From Actinoplanes auranticolor (GTDB taxonomy: Bacteria > Actinomycetota > Actinomycetes > Mycobacteriales > Micromonosporaceae): a stretch of 64,000 bases of DNA. Position 1 is the stretch's first letter; each line of letters opens with the position of its first letter. A program made the position numbers and the translations under genes. Shown in pieces: positions 8,743 to 18,740 of this stretch. The DNA is taken from the NCBI RefSeq assembly GCF_018332655.1, contig NZ_BOQL01000066.1, positions 62,001 to 126,000 of the forward strand. Direction: 5' to 3'. Under the pieces are notes generated by a model that had not been told where the DNA came from, did not search any database, and saw only the letters and a list, made by a program, of their open reading frames with translations.

Positions 8743-10374
8743 TCAGCGTCCGCGCTGGCTGCGGTACCGGGCGATGAGCGTGTCGGTCGACGAGTCGTTG
8801 TCGGCGCCCGGGGCCTCGGCCGCGGTCAGCAGCGGCGCGAGCTGGTTGGCCATGACCTTGCCGAGCTCCACGCCCCACTGGTCGAACGAGTTGATCTGCC
8901 AGATGGTGCCCTGGGTGAACGTGATGTGCTCGTAGAGCGCGATGAGCTGGCCCAGCACCGACGGGGTCAGCTTCTCGGCCAGGATGGTGGTGGTCGGGTG
9001 GTTGCCCGGCATCACCTTGTGCGCGACGATCTCCGCCGCCACGCCCTCGGCCTCGATCTGCTCGGCGGTGCGGCCGAACGCCAGCGCGCTGGTCTGGGCG
9101 AAGAAGTTCGACATGAACAGGTCGTGCATCTCGCCGGTGTCGTGGTTGGGCACGGCGAAGCCGATGAAGTCGGCCGGGATCAGCTTGGTGCCCTGGTGGA
9201 TCAGCTGGTAGAAGGCGTGCTGGCCGTTCGTGCCGGGCTCACCCCAGAAGACCTCGCCGGTCTGGAAGTCCACGGCGGAGCCGTCCAGCCGGACGTGCTT
9301 GCCGTTGCTCTCCATGGTCAGCTGCTGCAGGTACGCCGGGAAGCGGTGCAGGTACTGCGAGTACGGCAGCACCGCGTGCGACTGGGCCCCCAGGAACGTG
9401 TCGTACCAGACGTTCAGCAGCCCGAGCAGGGCCGGCACGTTGCGCTCCAGCGGCGCGGTGCGGAAGTGCTCGTCGACGGCGTGGTAGCCGGCCAGCAGCT
9501 CGGCGAAGCGCTCCTTGCCGATGGCCAGCATCACCGACAGGCCGACCGCCGAGGGCAGCGAGTAGCGCCCGCCCACCCAGTCCCAGAAGCCGAACATGTT
9601 CTCGGTGTCGATGCCGAAGTCGGCCACCCGCTGGGCGTTGGTGCTGACCGCCACGAAGTGCTCGGCCACCGCGCCCTGGTCGCCGCCCAGGCCGGCCAGC
9701 AGCCAGTTGCGCGCCTCGGTGGCGTTGGTCAGCGTCTCCTGCGTGCCGAACGTCTTGGACACGACCACGAACAGGGTGGTCGCCGGGTCCAGGTCGTGGG
9801 TCTTGGCGTACAGGTCGGTCGGGTCGATGTTGGAGATGAAGCGGCACTCCAGGCCCGCGTCCGCGTACGCCTTCAGGGCCTCGTAGGCCATGACCGGCCC
9901 GAGGTCGGACCCGCCGATGCCGATGTTGACGATCGTCTTGATCCGCTGGCCGGTGGCGCCGGTCCACTCGCCGGAACGGACCCGGTCGGTGAAGGCGCCC
10001 ATCCGGTCCAGCACCTCGTGCACGTCGTGGACGACGTCCTGGCCGTCGACGACCAGGGTGGCGTCCCGGGGCAGCCGCAGCGCGGTGTGCAGCACGGCGC
10101 GGTCCTCGGTGACGTTGATGTGCTCGCCGGCGAACATGGCCGCGGTGCGCTCGCGCAGCCCGGCCCGCTCGGCCAGGGCGACCAGCGCGGCCAGGACCTC
10201 GTCGGTGACCAGGTTCTTGCTGTAGTCCACGTAGAGGTCCGCCACCTGGGCGGTGAGCCGTTCGCCGCGCCGGGGATCACTGTCGAACAGTTCGCGCAGG
10301 TGCACACCCGAGAACTTCTCGGCGTGCCCCTGCACTGCCTGCCATTCGGCGCTGCCGGAAACGTGTTCGCTCAT
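8743..10374 (-). CDS. pgi: glucose-6-phosphate isomerase
   Basis: 543 residues, full length for the family. It interconverts glucose 6-phosphate and fructose 6-phosphate in glycolysis and gluconeogenesis, in the cytosol. The signature IVNIGIGGSDLGPVMAYEAL (near residue 145) provides phosphate-binding residues, VVSKTFGTQETLTNA is the sugar-phosphate-binding loop, and VGGRYSLPSAVGLS and GQHAFYQLIHQGTKLIP (with the catalytic histidine region) are conserved. The usual C-terminal SFDQWGVELGK motif is present. It is monocistronic with a hairpin terminator. Confidence 0.97.
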   Translation of the reverse strand: MSEHVSGSAEWQAVQGHAEKFSGVHLRELFDSDPRRGERLTAQVADLYVDYSKNLVTDEVLAALVALAERAGLRERTAAMFAGEHINVTEDRAVLHTALRLPRDATLVVDGQDVVHDVHEVLDRMGAFTDRVRSGEWTGATGQRIKTIVNIGIGGSDLGPVMAYEALKAYADAGLECRFISNIDPTDLYAKTHDLDPATTLFVVVSKTFGTQETLTNATEARNWLLAGLGGDQGAVAEHFVAVSTNAQRVADFGIDTENMFGFWDWVGGRYSLPSAVGLSVMLAIGKERFAELLAGYHAVDEHFRTAPLERNVPALLGLLNVWYDTFLGAQSHAVLPYSQYLHRFPAYLQQLTMESNGKHVRLDGSAVDFQTGEVFWGEPGTNGQHAFYQLIHQGTKLIPADFIGFAVPNHDTGEMHDLFMSNFFAQTSALAFGRTAEQIEAEGVAAEIVAHKVMPGNHPTTTILAEKLTPSVLGQLIALYEHITFTQGTIWQINSFDQWGVELGKVMANQLAPLLTAAEAPGADNDSSTDTLIARYRSQRGR

Positions 10375-10455
10375 TGCCTTTGACTCCCGCCTGGACCAGA
10401 ACTATCGCGTTCATCGTGGCACGGATCGAAGCGGCTCGCCGCGAACTGGATCCGT

Positions 10456-10830
10456 TCAGAACGCGTACGGTCCGAATCGGCCCCAGGCGACGAAGGCCGC
10501 CAGCAGCATCAGCACGATGCTGGGCGGCATGCCCTTGTAGTCGTTCATCCGGGCGTGGGTGATGGCCGCGCCGATCATGACCAGCACCAGGCCGAGCGCG
10601 GCGAGCGGCACGAGGATCGGCGCGATGTCCAGCACGGCGGGCAGGATCAGCCCGATCGCGGCGAGCGCCTCGACGGCGCCGATGGCCTTGACCGCGCCGG
10701 GCGAGAAGAGGTCGACCCAGGCCATACCGGCCTTCTTGAGGTCCTCCGTGGGCCGCAGCATCTTCATGAGGCCGGAGGCGAGGAAGGCGGCAGCCAGCAG
10801 ACCGGCGACGATCCACAGCGCGATGTTCAT
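10456..10830 (-). CDS. DoxX family membrane protein
   Basis: 124 residues with four hydrophobic helices (residues about 3-20, 50-68, 71-90, 101-118) and the DoxX-type pattern LASGLMKMLRP near the first helix and GAVEALAAIGLILP in the second. DoxX proteins are small inner-membrane proteins linked in some bacteria to thiosulfate oxidation or redox-stress complexes; the role here is unknown. It diverges from a MarR regulator across a 99-bp gap filled with three operator-like palindromes, so it is the likely target of that regulator. Confidence 0.85.
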   Translation of the reverse strand: MNIALWIVAGLLAAAFLASGLMKMLRPTEDLKKAGMAWVDLFSPGAVKAIGAVEALAAIGLILPAVLDIAPILVPLAALGLVLVMIGAAITHARMNDYKGMPPSIVLMLLAAFVAWGRFGPYAF

Positions 10831-10848
10831 CGGAGAGCCCTTCGAGAG

Positions 10849-10916
10849 TTGAACGTTCTAGTGGACCGTAGGCCCTGCGACTTGAACGGTCAACCGAAAG
10901 TGACGTGAACGTTCAG
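10849..10916. promoter_or_regulatory. three MarR operator-like palindromes in the doxX/marR divergent promoter
   Basis: Three related 12-bp palindromic elements lie in the divergent gap: TTGAACGTTCTA (10849-10860), TTGAACGGTCAA (10882-10893) and GTGAACGTTCAG (10905-10916). The first and second are 33 bp apart and the second and third 23 bp. The last sits just upstream of the marR start, suggesting repression of both divergent genes by the MarR protein. Confidence 0.75.
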
Positions 10917-10929
10917 GTACGATCGCCGG

Positions 10930-11397
10930 GTGGGCGACGAGGTGAACTGGCTCGACGAGCAGCAGCTGCAGGCCTGGAAGAGATTCGCCGCGCTGCTGGT
11001 GGTCCTGCCGGCCACGCTCGACGGCGAGATGCAGCGCCGGGCCGGCATCACCCAGTTCGAGTACGGCGTCATGGCCGGGCTGTCCGAGGCCCCCGGGCGC
11101 AGCATGCGGATCAGCGCCCTGGCGGACTTCGCCCAGGGCTCGCTGTCGCGGCTGTCGCACCTGATCAAGCGGCTGGAGCGGCGCGGCTGGGTGCGCCGCG
11201 AGCTGGACCCGGCCGACGGCCGCTACACCAACGCGATCCTCACCGACGAGGGCTATGCCAAGATCGTCGAGATCGCGCCGGCGCACGTGGCCGACGTGCG
11301 CCGGCTGGTCGTCGACACCCTCACCCCGGCCCAGCTGCGCCAGCTGGGCGAGATCAGCGAGCGGGTGCTGCGCGGCATCGCTCCGGGTCACTGCTGA
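10930..11397 (+). CDS. MarR family transcriptional regulator
   Basis: 155 residues from a GTG. The winged helix-turn-helix is clear: ITQFEYGVMAGLSEAPGRSMRISALADF, recognition helix LSRLSHLIKRLERRGWVRRE, and the wing DPADGRYTNAILTDEGYAK. The D-x-R-type wing motif is typical of MarR. It likely represses itself and the divergent doxX gene through the palindromes in the shared promoter. The inducing ligand is unknown; DoxX/MarR pairs often respond to organic or redox stress. Confidence 0.9.
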   Translation: MGDEVNWLDEQQLQAWKRFAALLVVLPATLDGEMQRRAGITQFEYGVMAGLSEAPGRSMRISALADFAQGSLSRLSHLIKRLERRGWVRRELDPADGRYTNAILTDEGYAKIVEIAPAHVADVRRLVVDTLTPAQLRQLGEISERVLRGIAPGHC

Positions 11398-11508
11398 AGA
11401 CCGCAACGGTACGGCGAACGGGGCTGACAACCGCACCACCGGCGCAACCGGTCCGGCGGCTCCCGGCGGCGCGCTGACGGGCGCGCCGCCGGCCGGCGAT
11501 CGGAGGGG

Positions 11509-13167
<1,659 letters not shown>

Positions 13168-13252
13168 GCCCTCACGCTAGGCACCGCCATGCCAAGATGG
13201 TGGTCCACCGAGGCGGATTTCCGCCCATGCTTTATCACCGGGGTGACAAATC

Positions 13253-14458
13253 GTGCCGGACACCTTCGCCGACATCGAGCCGCGCGTCGCGGAGTTGCCG
13301 GCCGGGGTCGGTGAGCGGTTGCGGGCCGAGCGGGCCGCGTTGCGCGACCGGGTGCTGGGCACGATGCGGGCGGCGATGAGCGGGCAGGGCCGGTCGCTGA
13401 CCGGCGGCCAGGGGCGCGGGCTCACGCTGGGGGTCGAGACGGCGGTGGACGCGTTCGCCGGGGCGGTGGCCGAGCCGGCCCGGGAGCTCGCGGGCCCCCG
13501 GGAGGTGTTCGTCGGGCTGGGCCGCACCGAGTTCCGCGAGGGCCACGACGTCGACGCGCTGCGCTCAATCCTCACCCTGGGCGGGCGCGCCATCTGGGCG
13601 TTCCTGGTGGAGCTGGAGCTGCCCCCGGCCGTGCTGTACGTGCTGGCCTCGGCCCTGTTCGGCTTCATCGACGCGCTGGCCGGGGCCGCGGCCGAGGGTT
13701 ACCTCGACGAGCAGCGCCAACACGCCCGCGACTGGGACACCACCCGGCGGCGGCTGATCACGCTGCTCGTACAGCCGGACCCGCCCGGCGGCGCGGCGAT
13801 CGCGGCCGCCGCCGACGCGGCCCGCTGGCGGGTGCCCGCCTCGGTGGCGGTGGTCAGCGTGGAGGGCACCGACGGCGAGCAGCTGGCCCGGCGGGCCGGC
13901 AGCGGCACGATCGCCACGGTCATCGCCGACGCCACCCGGCTGATCCTGCCGGAGCCGGCGACACCCGGCCGGCTCGCGCATCTGACGGCCGCGCTCGCGG
14001 GGCAGCGGGCGGCGCTGGGACCGGCGGTGCCGCTGGGTGCGGCCCGGCTGTCGTACCGGTTGTCGCGGCGGGCCCTGCAACTGCAGCAGCAGGGGGTGTT
14101 GCCGGCGGACGGGCTGCTGCCCTGCGACGAGCATCTGGTCACGCTGGTCACCGCGTGGGAGCCGGGGCTCGGTGACCGGCTCGGGCAGCGGTGGCTGGCG
14201 CCGCTGCAGCCGCTGGCCACGGCGGAGCGCGAGGTGCTGGCGGCCACTCTGCTGGCGTGGCTGCGGGCTCAGGGGCAGGTGCTCGCCGCGGCGGCCGCGT
14301 TACCGGCGCACCCGCAGACGGTGCGGTACAGGATGCGCAAGATCCGGCGGCTGTTCGGCGAATTGCTGGACGATCCGGACGCGCGGCTGGCGTTGCAGCT
14401 CGCCCTGCACCGGGAACGCCTGGACGCTCGCGTATGGAGTGTGGAGTCCCGGGGGTAG
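13253..14458 (+). CDS. PucR/CdaR-type helix-turn-helix transcriptional regulator
   Basis: 401 residues from a GTG. The C-terminal AAALPAHPQTVRYRMRKIRR is the HTH of the PucR/CdaR family (AxxLxxHxxTVxYRxxxI). The preceding region has the GGDEF-like fold remnants common to this family, and the N-terminal 180 residues are helical with no recognised sensor. It diverges from the FAD dehydrogenase, its probable target. The intergenic region contains GGTGGTCCACC, a short palindrome at 13199-13209. The DUF1772 gene follows 32 bp downstream and may be cotranscribed. Confidence 0.85.
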   Translation: MPDTFADIEPRVAELPAGVGERLRAERAALRDRVLGTMRAAMSGQGRSLTGGQGRGLTLGVETAVDAFAGAVAEPARELAGPREVFVGLGRTEFREGHDVDALRSILTLGGRAIWAFLVELELPPAVLYVLASALFGFIDALAGAAAEGYLDEQRQHARDWDTTRRRLITLLVQPDPPGGAAIAAAADAARWRVPASVAVVSVEGTDGEQLARRAGSGTIATVIADATRLILPEPATPGRLAHLTAALAGQRAALGPAVPLGAARLSYRLSRRALQLQQQGVLPADGLLPCDEHLVTLVTAWEPGLGDRLGQRWLAPLQPLATAEREVLAATLLAWLRAQGQVLAAAAALPAHPQTVRYRMRKIRRLFGELLDDPDARLALQLALHRERLDARVWSVESRG

Positions 14459-14490
14459 CCCGCGCGGGGCCGCACCGATTGACTGATCAC

Positions 14491-14982
14491 ATGTACGCAC
14501 TGAGGGTGGCGGCAATCCTGGCGGCGACCATGACGACCGGGCTGATGGCGGGCGTCTACGGCCTGTACCAGCACACCTTCATGCCGGGGCTGGGCAGTAC
14601 CGACGACCGCACGTTCGTCGGCGCGTTCCAGGCCGTGGACCGGGCGATCATCAATCCCTGGTTCATGACCGGCTTCGCCGGGGCGGTGCTGGGCACGGGC
14701 GTGGCCCTCGGGCTCAACACCGATCGGCGCCTGTTGCCGTGGCTGCTCGCGGCGCTCGTCCTCAACGTCCTGGTGGCGGTCATCACCGTGGTGGTCCACG
14801 TACCGCTCAACGACGCGCTCAAGGCGGCGGGCGACCCGGACCGGATCACCGACCTGGCCGCGGTCCGGGCCCGCTTCGACACGGCCCGCTGGACGACCTG
14901 GAACCTGATCCGCGTGCTGGCCACCACGGCCGCGTTCGGTTGCCTCTGCTGGGCCCTGGTGGGCCGGGGCCAGATCCGGTGA
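14491..14982 (+). CDS. DUF1772 (anthrone oxygenase-like) membrane protein
   Basis: 163 residues with four membrane helices (about residues 5-22, 55-75, 80-102, 138-157). The NPWFMTGF and VHVPLNDAL motifs and the RFDTARWTTWNLIR segment before the last helix are typical of DUF1772 membrane proteins, some of which act as anthrone oxygenases. The ATG at 14491 is chosen; an in-frame TTG at 14479 is possible. It lies downstream of the PucR-type regulator. The substrate is unknown. Confidence 0.8.
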   Translation: MYALRVAAILAATMTTGLMAGVYGLYQHTFMPGLGSTDDRTFVGAFQAVDRAIINPWFMTGFAGAVLGTGVALGLNTDRRLLPWLLAALVLNVLVAVITVVVHVPLNDALKAAGDPDRITDLAAVRARFDTARWTTWNLIRVLATTAAFGCLCWALVGRGQIR

Positions 14983-14994
14983 CCGCGGCCGGGC

Positions 14995-15750
14995 TCAGCC
15001 CTTGGTGCCGCGGGCCAGCAGGTGGATCGACGCGCCGGCCAGGGCCGTCTCGGCGGCCCGGGCGAGCTCCAGCGCGTGGGCGTTCAGGGCCGGATCACGG
15101 CGGGCCCAGGCACCGGCCGGCCCCTCGACCCCGACGACCTCCACGTCGTGCAGCCGGGCGGTCGTGAGCTCGGCCGCCAGTTCCCCGGGGTCGTGCAGGT
15201 ACGCCACCTCGTCCCAGCTGTCGCCGCCCTCGACGTGCCCGTGCCGCAGCGTCGCCATGGTGTGCCGGTGGCGCGCCGGGTCACCCAGCTCCTCGGCCGC
15301 CGCACGGACGAGGATCCGCCCCCAGCGGGACAGTCCCGCGGCGACCACGACGCCGCCGGGCCGCAGGACCCGCGACGCCTCCGCGAGGGCCCGGGCGCGG
15401 TCGTCCGCCTCGATCAGGTGGTACAGCGGGCCCAGCATCAGGACGGCGTCGGCCGTCGCGTCACCCGCGGGCAGCCGCCGGGCGTCACCGGCGTACGCCG
15501 GCACGCCACGCTCCCGCGCCTGGGCCACGTGTTTGGGAACAGGGTCGTAGAGGGTGACGTCGTACCCGCGGTCGAGCAGATGGCGGGCCTGCCGGCCCGG
15601 GCCGCCGCCGACGTCGAGCACCGTGGCCGGCGCCGCCGGTAGCCAGCGCTCCAGCAGCTCGCCGGTCCGGACCCATTCGACCAGGTTGCGGTCGAGGCTC
15701 AGCCGGATGTCCTCGTCCCCGGCGGTGTAGTGCCCGACCAGTTCATCCAT
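14995..15750 (-). CDS. class I SAM-dependent methyltransferase
   Basis: 251 residues from the ATG giving MDELVGHYTAGDED. ATVLDVGGGPGRQARHL is motif I, VTLYDPVP motif II, GDATADAVLMLGPLYHLIE motif IV and RVLRPGGVVVAAG motif V/VI, the standard order for small-molecule methyltransferases. The MLGPLYHL motif is shared with a large actinobacterial group of unknown substrate. It is convergent with the DUF1772 gene (12 bp between stops) and ends upstream of the c-di-GMP enzyme gene, with a 51-bp gap between its start and that gene's stop. Confidence 0.85.
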   Translation of the reverse strand: MDELVGHYTAGDEDIRLSLDRNLVEWVRTGELLERWLPAAPATVLDVGGGPGRQARHLLDRGYDVTLYDPVPKHVAQARERGVPAYAGDARRLPAGDATADAVLMLGPLYHLIEADDRARALAEASRVLRPGGVVVAAGLSRWGRILVRAAAEELGDPARHRHTMATLRHGHVEGGDSWDEVAYLHDPGELAAELTTARLHDVEVVGVEGPAGAWARRDPALNAHALELARAAETALAGASIHLLARGTKG

Positions 15751-15801
15751 GCCGTCGATGGTCGGCCGACCACCGGCCGCGGGCAACACCGTTCCCCGGG
15801 C

Positions 15802-18510
15802 TCAGGCCGGGACGGCCAGCGCCCGCACCGAGCCCTCGGCGAGCACCCGGCCCGCCTCCGCCGCGGGCAGCGGGCGGGACAGGAAGAAGCCCTGGGCCAG
15901 GTCGCACCCGAGCTCGCGGAGGATCTGCAGCTGGCCGGCGTCCTCGATGCCCTCCGCGACGGTGCTCATGCCGAGGCTGCGGCCCAGCTGCACGATCGTG
16001 CGGACCAGCGCCTCGTCCTCGTGGTCCCCGCCGAGGCGGTCCACGAAGGACCGGTCGATCTTGAGGACGTCCATCGGGAAGCGGCCCAGGTACGCCAGCG
16101 AGGAGTACCCCGTACCGAAATCGTCCATGGCCAGGGTGACGCCCAGCGCCTTGAGCCGCTGCAGCTGGGTGAGGTTCTCGTCGGTGTCGGTGAGCAGCAC
16201 GCTCTCGGTCATCTCCAGGCACAGCTGGTCCACCGGCATGCCGGTGGCGGCCAGCACCTCGGCGACCATCGCGGACAGGTCGCCGTGCTCGAACTGGCGC
16301 ACCGACACGTTGACGGCCATCTTGAGCCGCCGGGTGCTGCCCGCGCCCCAGGCCACCGCCTGCCGGCACGCTTCGGTGAGCACCCAGCGGCCGAGCGGCA
16401 CGATCAGCCCGGTCGCCTCGGCGATCCCGATGAAGTCCAGCGGGGACACCATGCCCCGGGTCGGGTGGTGCCAGCGGACCAGCGCCTCGAAGCCGACGAT
16501 CTCGCCGGTCCGCAGGTCGACGGTGGGCTGGTAGTGCAGGGCCAGTTCGTCGCGTTCCAGGGCGAGGCGCAGGTCGGCCTCGAGCTCGAGCCGCTGGACC
16601 AGGCCGGCCAGCATCTGCGGGTCGTACGCGGCCAGCGCGCCCCCGCCCGCCTTCTTGGCCCGGTACATCGCCAGGTCGGCGTTGCGTACCAGCTGGTCGA
16701 TGTCTCCGGCGTCGGCGCCGCAGGCCAGGCCGATGCTGGCGGACACCCGCAGCTCCCGTTCCCCGGCGCGGACCGGCACCTCCAGCACGGCCGCGATCCG
16801 GGCCGCCACGGCCTCGGCGTCGGCGCACGCGGTGCCCGACGCGATGACGATGCCGAACTCGTCACCGCCGAAGCGCGCCACGGTGTCGCCCTCGCGGACG
16901 GTGGTGCGCAGCCGGGCGGCGATCTCGACGAGCAGGGCGTCGCCGGCGGCGTGCCCGAGACTGTCGTTGATCTCCTTGAAGCCGTCCAGGTCGAGCAGCA
17001 GGACCGCGACACCGTCGGCGCCGGGGTCCCGGGCCAGGGCCTCCAGAGCCCGCTCGCGGAACAGCGCCCGGCTGGCCAGCCCGGTCAGCGCGTCGTGGTA
17101 CGCCTCGTGCACCAGCTGCTCCTGCAGCTCGGTGGCGTCGTGGATGTCGCGGGTGTTGAGCACGTAACCGCGGACCGAGGGGTCGTGCACCAGGTTGGTG
17201 ATCGTCATCTCGGCGAGCCGGATCCGGCCGTCGGCGTGCCGCAAGGGGACCTCGACCACCACGACGCCCAGCGGGCGGTCGCGGACCGACTCCAGGGCGG
17301 CGGCGAGGCCGGGTGCGGCGCGGCGCCCGGCCACGTCGAGCAGCCGCAGGCCGAGCAGCACCCGGGCCGGATAGCCGAAGACCCGCTCGACCGACTCGCT
17401 CTGGAACCGGATGGTGGAGTCGGCGTCGATGACCGCGACCGATTCGGAGCTCTGCATCACGAGCGCGCGGAAGCGCAGCTCGCTGGCCTGCAGTTCGGCG
17501 GAGCGCCGGGCGACCCGGGCCTCCAGGTGCCGGGTCAGGTGCCGGTTCTCCAGCAGCGTCAGCAGCTGGCGGGCGATGATCAGCACGATGAGCAGGGTGC
17601 GGCAGCCGGCGAAGAACGGGTCCGCCTCCCCGGAGACGGCGTAGTACACGACGCTGCAGGCCAGGGCGCTGAGCACGGCCGCGTACGGCAGCAGCACCGC
17701 GAACGGCTGCCGGTCCGCCGGCTCCGCGTCCGGATCATGCTGGTCCGGGCCGGTGCCGGGACGCAGGGCAGCCAGCAGGATCAGCGCGAAGCCGGCGAAC
17801 CAGCCGGTGTCGAGCAGGCCGCCGGAGCGGTAGTCGTCGTGCAGGAAGACGTAGAGGTACACGCTGTCGGTGACGCCCAGGGTCGCCGTCGCCGCCACGA
17901 TGAGCAGCAGCGTTCCGGTGTCCCGGCCGCCGCGGCGCAGCAGGGCCAGCACGTAGAGAGCCACGGTGACGAGCACGACGTCGCCGATGGGATAGCCGAG
18001 CAGCACCGCGCGGCCGAGCCGGCTGCCCGGGTCGGCGGCGAGCAGCGGCTCCAGCACCACGATCCAGCTCACCAGCACCAGCGAGACGGCGATCATCAGC
18101 CCGTCGACGATGCTACGGATCCGGTGCGCCACCGGCTGCCGGCCCACCGGTACGGCCAGCAGGCCCGCGGCGACCAGCGGGACCATCGCGAGGTAACCGA
18201 GGTCCGGCAGCCCGGGGAACGGCACTGCCCGGCCCTGGACCACCTCGGTGAAGGTCCAGCAGACCTCGCCGGAGCAGTACGCGAGCGTGCCCAGGCCGAT
18301 CCCGGTCCAGGCCACACCCATCCGGCCGCGGCGGCGCGAGGCGCGGACCAGGCAGGCCACGCCGGCCGCCAGGGTCATCAGGACGGTGCCGATGTCGGAG
18401 ACGGCCCGGGTGACGGCCTCGCCGCCGAGTCCGGTCGCCAGCCAGGCGGCGAACACGGCGACGCTGAGGCCGGTCATGACGGTGGCGGGAGCCCGGTGCC
18501 TGACGATCAT
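15802..18510 (-). CDS. membrane GGDEF-EAL protein (bifunctional cyclic-di-GMP enzyme)
   Basis: 902 residues; the start at 18510 is fixed by a strong GGGGGAGGAG ribosome binding site. The N-terminal 300 residues hold about ten membrane helices, then a short coiled coil, a PAS domain (about 350-465), a GGDEF domain (about 470-635) with an intact VARFGGDEF active site, and an EAL domain (about 645-890). A product-inhibition I-site RxxD (REGD) precedes GGDEF by five residues. The EAL domain keeps FEALVRWHHP, the NVS asparagine, LEMTES, DDFGTGYSSL, KIDRSFV and VAEGIE, so phosphodiesterase activity is likely. It diverges from a second GGDEF gene, implying local c-di-GMP control. Confidence 0.93.
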   Translation of the reverse strand: MIVRHRAPATVMTGLSVAVFAAWLATGLGGEAVTRAVSDIGTVLMTLAAGVACLVRASRRRGRMGVAWTGIGLGTLAYCSGEVCWTFTEVVQGRAVPFPGLPDLGYLAMVPLVAAGLLAVPVGRQPVAHRIRSIVDGLMIAVSLVLVSWIVVLEPLLAADPGSRLGRAVLLGYPIGDVVLVTVALYVLALLRRGGRDTGTLLLIVAATATLGVTDSVYLYVFLHDDYRSGGLLDTGWFAGFALILLAALRPGTGPDQHDPDAEPADRQPFAVLLPYAAVLSALACSVVYYAVSGEADPFFAGCRTLLIVLIIARQLLTLLENRHLTRHLEARVARRSAELQASELRFRALVMQSSESVAVIDADSTIRFQSESVERVFGYPARVLLGLRLLDVAGRRAAPGLAAALESVRDRPLGVVVVEVPLRHADGRIRLAEMTITNLVHDPSVRGYVLNTRDIHDATELQEQLVHEAYHDALTGLASRALFRERALEALARDPGADGVAVLLLDLDGFKEINDSLGHAAGDALLVEIAARLRTTVREGDTVARFGGDEFGIVIASGTACADAEAVAARIAAVLEVPVRAGERELRVSASIGLACGADAGDIDQLVRNADLAMYRAKKAGGGALAAYDPQMLAGLVQRLELEADLRLALERDELALHYQPTVDLRTGEIVGFEALVRWHHPTRGMVSPLDFIGIAEATGLIVPLGRWVLTEACRQAVAWGAGSTRRLKMAVNVSVRQFEHGDLSAMVAEVLAATGMPVDQLCLEMTESVLLTDTDENLTQLQRLKALGVTLAMDDFGTGYSSLAYLGRFPMDVLKIDRSFVDRLGGDHEDEALVRTIVQLGRSLGMSTVAEGIEDAGQLQILRELGCDLAQGFFLSRPLPAAEAGRVLAEGSVRALAVPA

Positions 18511-18740
18511 CAGACTCCTCCCCCCGCCCGCGGCCACCCCCTGGCGAGGTGACATCGCCGTCGAGATCGGGCGGGTGGGCGGCCACCTGAGAAGTTCGGT
18601 GCCGCGGACTCCGCGCCCCTGACGGTGGGCGGCGTCGGTGATCACAGCCGGGCGCGGCCGTGATGTCTCAAGTCCGGGTCCCGCCGAACGATGGACAGGC
18701 TGCGACTCCCGTCCGGGAGCGACAGGCTGGAGGCAGGGCG

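Noticed and set aside
15730..18552. 940-codon frame antisense to the GGDEF-EAL gene
   Set aside because: Composition is typical of a shadow frame, and the - strand holds complete catalytic motifs.
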